Assembly (NCBI RefSeq): GCF_007859075.1
Contig: NZ_VOAK01000011.1
Span: forward strand, 1,054,001-1,118,000
Direction of reading: 5' to 3'
DNA from: Gemmobacter aquaticus
GTDB lineage: Bacteria; Pseudomonadota; Alphaproteobacteria; Rhodobacterales; Rhodobacteraceae
DNA length: 64,000 nucleotides
Position 1 is the stretch's first letter. Each line of letters starts with the position of its first letter. Position numbers and translations under genes: made by a program. The notes beneath the pieces were generated by a model. It did not search any database. It was not told the DNA's origin and saw only the letters and a program-made list of their open reading frames with translations. Of the stretch, positions 59,017-64,000 are shown one piece after another.

Positions 59017-60594
59017 ATGAATGCTCTCTCGCTTATTCCCGTCGTGACCATGGCCCTTGTGCTGCACGCCGGCCCATCTCTGGCCGAAACACCGTCTAAC
59101 CTTGAGGCTGCAAACGGCCCGATCCCCGGGGATGTGACGCTCTACGCCAAGGAATTGGCCTGCCAGCAGGCCATCCCGACGCCTGGCTATTTCTCGTCGC
59201 TGAATGGCGCCGAAATCTCGGATGCACAGCGCAGTGGCAGGTTTCCCTGCGCCACGTTTACCGGGTCTTTTGATGGCCCCAACACGGTGTTCGCCTTCCG
59301 CAGCATCGACGACTACCCTGGCATTTCCTACATCAACAACCGGCGTCCGGGCGAACTTTACATCGTCGGTGGCGAGTATCCGACCAAGGACGACCCCAAC
59401 ATGGTTGGCCCCTATATCGCCAAGGCGGATGCCACCACAGGCAAACAGGTCTGGCGTACCTACCTTGACAACCTCAATGTCACCGGTCGCTGGATTGGCA
59501 ACGCCAACCTTAACATCCTGGCCGACGGCAACATTGCCTTCGCGTGGTCAAGCTTCATCGCGCTTCTCGATGGTGACACCGGCGAGATTCTGAAAATCAA
59601 CGCTCTGCCCGGCGGCGAGGCGCCGATCGAGGATGTGAACTTCAAGCATTTGACCATCGCGCCTGACGGCACGCTGATCCTGAAAAGCCAGACCCGCCCG
59701 GTTGGCTGTACGCTTCAGGGCACGATGGCCATCATTGAATGCTCGGCGCAAGGGATGAAGCTGCCGAACTCGGTGATGGTCGCGGTCGATCCGAAGACTC
59801 TGGACGTCCTGGACATGTTTCAGCTTCCGCAGACCGCCGCCTCGCCGCACATCATTGCGCCCTACGGGGACAAGATCGCGATTTATGTGCCGATGTTCGA
59901 CATTCTCGCGCGCTACTTCTGGGATCCGGCGACCAAGAAGATCACCGCCGATGATACCTGGGTCGGCCGTCCGCTGGTTGAGGGCCAAAAGGCCCTGACC
60001 GCACCTTCGATCATTAATGACTGGGTCGTGGTGCAGACCAACGGATTGCTCAGCAAAGACAAGGGCTCCAGCGTTGTCGTCTTCCACAAGGATGATGTCA
60101 GCAAGACCCATTCGATCTTTCCATTTGGCGAGGAGCTTGGCGTCGCAGGGTTCAGCTGGGCTCCGCCAAAGAACGGCACTGATCCGGAAAACAACATGCT
60201 CTATTCGGCCGACATGGGGATGAAGAAGGTCGCCGGAATCAAGATCGACCCGGTCACGGGCGAATTGTCTACTGCCTTCGTTCTCGACAACATCACCAGC
60301 ACGTTCCAGCCTGTTTTTGGCCCGGCGGAGAAGCGGGTGCTGGTGTTGACCAATGTCAAACTGCCCGTCGCCATAGAGCCGGTCCCGCTGGCAATCAAAA
60401 GCTCGAACTACACCGAACAGGTGACCTGGCGCGACGCAGCGACCGGAAAGATCTTGGCGGAATCCGATTTCTTCGAGCCGCTCTCTCTCAACGCGCTGAC
60501 ACCTCCGGGATTTGGCGGCCGGGTCTACTTCCCGACGGCAGAGGGCAAGGGGTTTTACGTCCTGCAGCCCATGCCCGCCACCCCTGCCCAATAG
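59017..60594 (+). CDS. Exported PQQ-like beta-propeller protein of unknown function
   Basis: 525 residues with a Sec signal peptide (MNALSLIPVVTMALVLHAGPSLA). The rest repeats short beta-rich blade units with recurring A(x)DATTG/LDGDTGE/VDPKTL turns, the pattern of PQQ-like/quinoprotein propellers, for instance KADATTGKQVWRTYL and LLDGDTGEILKIN. Four cysteines lie in ELACQQ, RFPCATF and VGCTLQGTMAIIEC, possibly two disulfides. No catalytic or cofactor motif is identified. It starts 119 bases after the DUF1254 fusion stop on the same strand, so they probably act together. AGGA precedes ATG 59017. Confidence 0.72.
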   Translation: MNALSLIPVVTMALVLHAGPSLAETPSNLEAANGPIPGDVTLYAKELACQQAIPTPGYFSSLNGAEISDAQRSGRFPCATFTGSFDGPNTVFAFRSIDDYPGISYINNRRPGELYIVGGEYPTKDDPNMVGPYIAKADATTGKQVWRTYLDNLNVTGRWIGNANLNILADGNIAFAWSSFIALLDGDTGEILKINALPGGEAPIEDVNFKHLTIAPDGTLILKSQTRPVGCTLQGTMAIIECSAQGMKLPNSVMVAVDPKTLDVLDMFQLPQTAASPHIIAPYGDKIAIYVPMFDILARYFWDPATKKITADDTWVGRPLVEGQKALTAPSIINDWVVVQTNGLLSKDKGSSVVVFHKDDVSKTHSIFPFGEELGVAGFSWAPPKNGTDPENNMLYSADMGMKKVAGIKIDPVTGELSTAFVLDNITSTFQPVFGPAEKRVLVLTNVKLPVAIEPVPLAIKSSNYTEQVTWRDAATGKILAESDFFEPLSLNALTPPGFGGRVYFPTAEGKGFYVLQPMPATPAQ

Positions 60595-60865
60595 CGATCA
60601 CACGATATGGCAGGGCTAAACTCCAGGAGCGTGAGTTAGCTCGACAGGCGTGTCTTCCCGTCCAAACCGGGTGGACGAAACTGATCTGCCATACACTGCC
60701 CAATATCAAGGCCTTCCACTGCTACCGCACTCTTCAACGCTCTCGAGAGATTGTTGGTCGCAGGGTCAGCCTCGATTCCGCCAACTTGGTGCGCTGCCAT
60801 TGCTTTGTGCCCCCCGATATCTCCTCGATCTGCTTCCAGAGTCCGGCCTATGGAGCGGGCTGAAC
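60595..60865. other. Non-coding stretch with possible IS left end
   Basis: No gene. TGATCTGCC at 60682-60690 resembles the terminal sequence of some IS3-family elements and could be the left end of the insertion-sequence remnant that follows. Confidence 0.35.
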
Positions 60866-60946
60866 ATGAAGAGATCGAGGTTCACGGAAGAGCCGATCGT
60901 TGAGATTTCGCAGAGGCAGGAAGCCGGAGCGAAGACAGAGTTGTGA
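60866..60946 (+). pseudogene. Truncated IS3-family transposase OrfA remnant
   Basis: A 26-codon fragment starting MKRSRFTEEPIVEISQRQ matches the start of IS3-family (IS407-like) OrfA transposases, normally MKRSRFTEEQIIGILKEQ, and ends at a premature stop after EAGAKTEL. The usual helix-turn-helix remainder and OrfB are missing. Confidence 0.75.
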
Positions 60947-61099
60947 TGCAGGCAATGAATGTCAGAGGGGACGCAAACGCCCGCAGCCCATTGCTCCGCT
61001 CCCTCAGCGCAATGGCGCCAAATTCAACCGTTGGCACTGGTTTCGGCTGAACAAAAGCAGGGGGCAGAGCAGCCGGGCAGCATGTTGCCCCCCTTGTCT
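60947..61099. mobile_element. Residual IS3-like sequence between the transposase fragment and aroB
   Basis: No gene. GGCAGAGCA at 61063-61071 is, on the opposite strand, TGCTCTGCC, a near match to TGATCTGCC at 60682 and a candidate right end. If both ends are real the decayed element spans about 60682-61071. Confidence 0.4.
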
Positions 61100-62215
61100 T
61101 CAGCGCGCGGCAATCGCGTTCGTCAGAACATCAAGGACCTTGTCTGATGGCACATCATCGGCAACGAAAGCCTCACCGATACCGCGCGCCAGAATGAAGC
61201 GCAGCTTGCCGTCCTGAACCTTCTTGTCCTGCCCCATCAGCTCCAGCAAAGCCTCGGGCCCGGGCAACTCGCCCGGAATATCGGCGACGTCGACCTTCAT
61301 GCCCATGCTGCGCAGATGGGCCCGCACGCGGCTTGGGGCCTCTTGCGAGCAGAGGCCAAGCCGCTGGCTCAACTCAAAGGCAAGCGCGCATCCAATGGCG
61401 ACACCCTCGCCATGCAGCAGCCGGTCCGAATAGCCGGTGGCCTTTTCAAGCGCGTGGCAGAAGGTATGACCGAGGTTCAGCAGCGCGCGATCCCCCTCTT
61501 CGGTTTCATCGCGTGAGACGATGTCGGCCTTCATCTCGACCGACCGGCGCACGGCGTACTGACGTTTGGTACGATCTGGCGCAAGTTCGGGGCCATTCAC
61601 CTCCAGCCAGTCGAAGAACGCAGCATCACCAAGAAGGCCGTATTTCACGACCTCGCCATAACCGGCCAGAAAATCGCGTTTGGGCAGACTTTCAAGGATG
61701 CCGATATCGGCCAGAACCAGTGACGGCTGGTGGAAGGCGCCTACAAGGTTCTTGCCCTGGGCCGTGTTGATCCCGGTTTTGCCACCGACCGAACTGTCGA
61801 CCTGAGCCAGCAGCGTCGTGGGGATCTGCACGAAGCGCACGCCGCGGCGCAGGACGGCCGAGGCAAAGCCGACAAGATCGCCGATGACACCACCTCCAAA
61901 GGCCACGACGACATCGCGACGTTCCACCTTTTGTTCGAGCAGCCATTCGACGCAGCGGGCAAATTGCGGCCAGCCCTTGGTGCTTTCACCTGCCGGCAGG
62001 GCAAGGCTGACGGTCGCAATTCCTTCGGCTGCAAAGGCCGCCTCAAGCGCGGCAAGATGCAGCGGCGCCACGGTCTCGTCCGTGACAATCGCCACCCGTT
62101 TGCGGCGCAGCATGGGAGCAATCTCTTGCCCTGCCCGGCCGATCAGCCCCGCCCCGATCCGCACCTCATAGCTGCGCGCACCAAGCGCGACGGGAACCAC
62201 ATCGACCCCGGTCAT
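61100..62215 (-). CDS. aroB: 3-dehydroquinate synthase
   Basis: Second shikimate-pathway enzyme: converts DAHP to 3-dehydroquinate with NAD and zinc. 371 residues with FGGGVIGDLVGFASAVLRRGV near residue 105 (NAD loop), VDSSVGGKTGIN near 140, the zinc ligands in GYGEVVKYGLL near 184, and NLGHTFCHALE near 252. Start is the ATG one base after the aroK stop, with AAGGA in the end of aroK, so translation is coupled. An upstream extension inside aroK is rejected. Confidence 0.96.
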   Translation of the reverse strand: MTGVDVVPVALGARSYEVRIGAGLIGRAGQEIAPMLRRKRVAIVTDETVAPLHLAALEAAFAAEGIATVSLALPAGESTKGWPQFARCVEWLLEQKVERRDVVVAFGGGVIGDLVGFASAVLRRGVRFVQIPTTLLAQVDSSVGGKTGINTAQGKNLVGAFHQPSLVLADIGILESLPKRDFLAGYGEVVKYGLLGDAAFFDWLEVNGPELAPDRTKRQYAVRRSVEMKADIVSRDETEEGDRALLNLGHTFCHALEKATGYSDRLLHGEGVAIGCALAFELSQRLGLCSQEAPSRVRAHLRSMGMKVDVADIPGELPGPEALLELMGQDKKVQDGKLRFILARGIGEAFVADDVPSDKVLDVLTNAIAAR

Positions 62216-62216
62216 C

Positions 62217-62774
62217 TCATTTCCTTTCAAGCACATCGTCATGGTCGCGCAGGGTCTCCAGTACTCGCTGCGCCATTGCCTCTACCGAGATATCCGGCGC
62301 CGAGTCCACCACGAGATCGGCCAAGGCATAAAACGGCACGCGCGCTTCATAGAGCGACTGCAAGGTCGCGCGCGGGTTCGGTGTCCGCAGCAGCGGGCGC
62401 GTCGTCTTGTGGCGCACGCGCTGCCACAGAAGGTCAATATCGACACGCAGCCAGACCGAAACCCCCGCCTGTGCCACGATTTCGCGGTTCTTCTCGCTCA
62501 GAAATGCGCCACCGCCTGTTGAAAGAACGCAAGGCTCGCCGCGCACAAGCCGGGCCAGCACCTCGGACTCGCGGGCCCGAAAGAACGGCTCGCCATCGCG
62601 TTCGAATATCTCGGCAATGCTGCGCTGTGCAGCCTTTACGATTTCTTCGTCGGAATCCCGGAAAGGAACGCGAAGAAGCCGCGCAAGCGCCGTGCCAACC
62701 GCCGTCTTGCCTGCGCCCATCATTCCCACGAGCACAACCGTCTTCTTCAGCCGCTCGGTCAAATCCGCCCCCAA
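62217..62774 (-). CDS. aroK: Shikimate kinase
   Basis: Phosphorylates shikimate at the 3-hydroxyl. 185 residues: Walker A GMMGAGKTAVG near residue 18, the shikimate-site D-S-D motif FRDSDEEI near 40, STGGGAFL near 84, and the lid arginine in TTRPLL. The listed start is TTG 62774, which has AAGG 6 bases upstream; a second TTG at 62762 with GGGGG upstream would give MTERLKK. No ATG gives a full-length protein. First gene of the aroK-aroB pair. Confidence 0.94.
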   Translation of the reverse strand: MGADLTERLKKTVVLVGMMGAGKTAVGTALARLLRVPFRDSDEEIVKAAQRSIAEIFERDGEPFFRARESEVLARLVRGEPCVLSTGGGAFLSEKNREIVAQAGVSVWLRVDIDLLWQRVRHKTTRPLLRTPNPRATLQSLYEARVPFYALADLVVDSAPDISVEAMAQRVLETLRDHDDVLERK

Positions 62775-62944
62775 ACCTGGCCTTCTGCCCTGATCACGCG
62801 AAAAACCGCGGGTCCGACAAACTTTTCACTCTGAATGGCGTGAAGTCGGCACGATTGCCATATATAATCGACGCAAATTCCGCGCGGGACCGGGCTTTCA
62901 AGGTCGCCGTTCGGCAAGAAACGGGCAGATTCGGGAAGGACCCC

Positions 62945-63079
62945 ATGGGACGTATCGTCAAACTGTTGCTGCTGCTGGCAGCTGTCGGATTTGTTGGCCT
63001 TGTGGGATTCGCCTATCTTGGGGACCTCTCCCCGGTGCAGCAGCCCGTCACGAAGCCGGTGACGCTGGATGGCAACTGA
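62945..63079 (+). CDS. Small single-pass membrane protein (44 aa)
   Basis: MGRIVKLLLLLAAVGFVGLV is a membrane segment, followed by a short periplasmic tail rich in Val, Pro and Thr. GGAAGGA precedes ATG 62945. It overlaps the next gene by 11 bases, divergent from aroK. Function unknown; the overlap and good ribosome-binding site support it being real. Confidence 0.65.
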   Translation: MGRIVKLLLLLAAVGFVGLVGFAYLGDLSPVQQPVTKPVTLDGN

Positions 63080-64000
63080 CAGGCGCTTTCGTAGTCTGGT
63101 GATCCTGGGCGCTCTTGGCTTCGGGCTGATTCCGGCGGCCGCAGTGCGCGCCGAGGGGCCTCTGTCAGCAATTGACTGGCTCTCGGAGTCGGTGGCGCTT
63201 CCGCGAGGCGCAACCATCGTGGCGCCCGAACCTCCGCCACGGAAGGGGCGCTTCCCCTCATCCGTGCCGCTGCCCGACAAGCGCAGCGACGAGCCCGCCG
63301 TGACCAAAAGCGCCCGCCCGGCCGAAATCACGGCATCGGTGCTGGGCAAGCCTTCACCGGATGGTGCGGGGCTGCTGTCCGCCACGCGCACCGGATTGCC
63401 TTACCGTCTCTGGGGGCTTGCCCGAACCGAGGATATCGCGCGCGGTATCTCGGCCGAGCGTCTGGACACCCTGCCCGCCCTGCAGGGTCTGATGATGACG
63501 CTGCTTCTGGCGGAAACCGAGCCGCCCGTTGACAGCGGCGGACGCGGGATATTGCTGCTTGCACGGATCGACAAGTTGCTCGCCATGGGGGCGCTGGATC
63601 AGGCGATGGCACTGACCTCGGTCGCCGGACGGCCCGGTCCCGAATTGTTCCGGCGGCGTTTTGACATCTCGCTTCTGGGTGGGACCGAGGACTTTGCCTG
63701 CGAGGAAATGGCCGCAGCCCCGCATCTGGCCCCAACCATTCCCGCGCGCGTGTTCTGCCTTGCCCGCGCCGGTGACTGGCAGGCGGCGGCGCTGACACTG
63801 GATACCGCGATAGCACTTGGTCAGGTGAAAGAGGACGAGCAAGAGCTGCTACGGCGCTTTCTTGACCCCGGCCTTGCCGACGGGGCCGAGCCCCTGCCCG
63901 CCCCCGCCACGCCGACCCCGCTCGTCTGGCGAATGTATGAGGCAATTGGCGAGCCGCTGCCGACACTGGGCCTGCCCATCGCCTTTTCACACGCCGATCT
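63069..64000 (+). CDS. Exported protein of unknown function (partial, runs off the window)
   Basis: Open from ATG 63069 to the last base (310 codons) with no stop codon. The N terminus is a signal-like segment (SLVILGALGFGLIPAAAVRA), then a Pro/Arg-rich linker, then an Ala/Leu-rich helical-repeat-like region with Leu-rich stretches such as LQGLMMTLLLAE and LLARIDKLLAMG. I do not recognise a named family. It overlaps the 44-residue gene by 11 bases, so the two are likely translationally coupled. The C terminus lies outside the window. Confidence 0.7.
   Translation, partial: MATDRRFRSLVILGALGFGLIPAAAVRAEGPLSAIDWLSESVALPRGATIVAPEPPPRKGRFPSSVPLPDKRSDEPAVTKSARPAEITASVLGKPSPDGAGLLSATRTGLPYRLWGLARTEDIARGISAERLDTLPALQGLMMTLLLAETEPPVDSGGRGILLLARIDKLLAMGALDQAMALTSVAGRPGPELFRRRFDISLLGGTEDFACEEMAAAPHLAPTIPARVFCLARAGDWQAAALTLDTAIALGQVKEDEQELLRRFLDPGLADGAEPLPAPATPTPLVWRMYEAIGEPLPTLGLPIAFSHAD

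Overview
The window is ordinary chromosome of a GC-rich alphaproteobacterium, most likely a member of the Rhodobacterales (Rhodobacter/Paracoccus relatives). Supporting points are the Shemin-type 5-aminolevulinate synthase at the left edge, the alphaproteobacterial DUF4167 protein, a class II (B12) ribonucleotide reductase, the lptF-lptG-lptD-surA-pdxA-rsmA cluster, the TIGR02281-type retropepsin and the strong protein-level resemblance of hemA, rpsB and the PBP1A to Rhodobacter proteins. Genes are dense, both strands are used, and most starts have a recognisable Shine-Dalgarno sequence. I see no CRISPR array, prophage or rRNA operon.

Layout. 1-13.3 kb: hemA, a RodZ-like HTH membrane protein, ispG, a DsbA-like oxidoreductase, an aminotransferase, a cell-wall amidase and PBP1A, then prfB, eno and a DMT transporter. 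13.3-17.7 kb: a 658-base regulatory region in front of nrdJ with a perfect DnaA box, a candidate NrdR box pair and tandem hairpins. 17.8-23.5 kb (minus): a MobA-like nucleotidyltransferase and a complete branched-chain amino-acid ABC transporter. 23.7-36.7 kb: PQQ-type sugar dehydrogenase, GlxA-type regulator, aroG, a soluble PhoR-like kinase, nucleoside hydrolase, iron-binding protein, mazG, M20 amidohydrolase, DUF1275 protein, speB, prfA-prmC. 37-45.3 kb: DUF4167 protein, then the outer-membrane/LPS-transport operon on the minus strand. 45.5-53.4 kb: pepA-holC, a retropepsin, rpsB-tsf, a LuxR-type regulator with an altered ligand pocket, rpe and a flavoprotein.

53.4-61.1 kb is the accessory part. 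Two identical tRNA-Gln(TTG) genes lie in 87-bp direct repeats about 1.07 kb apart, with tRNA-Arg(TCT) and a GNAT gene between them. Beyond the second copy lie an AraC regulator, a divergently transcribed 981-residue exported protein that fuses a complete DUF1254/DUF1214 module to a second module of unknown function, an exported beta-propeller-like protein, and the broken remains of an IS3-family insertion sequence. The core aroB-aroK pair resumes immediately after. The AraC/DUF1254-fusion/propeller cassette is the best candidate here for an undescribed system.

The right end holds a 44-residue membrane peptide overlapping an exported protein that runs off the window.
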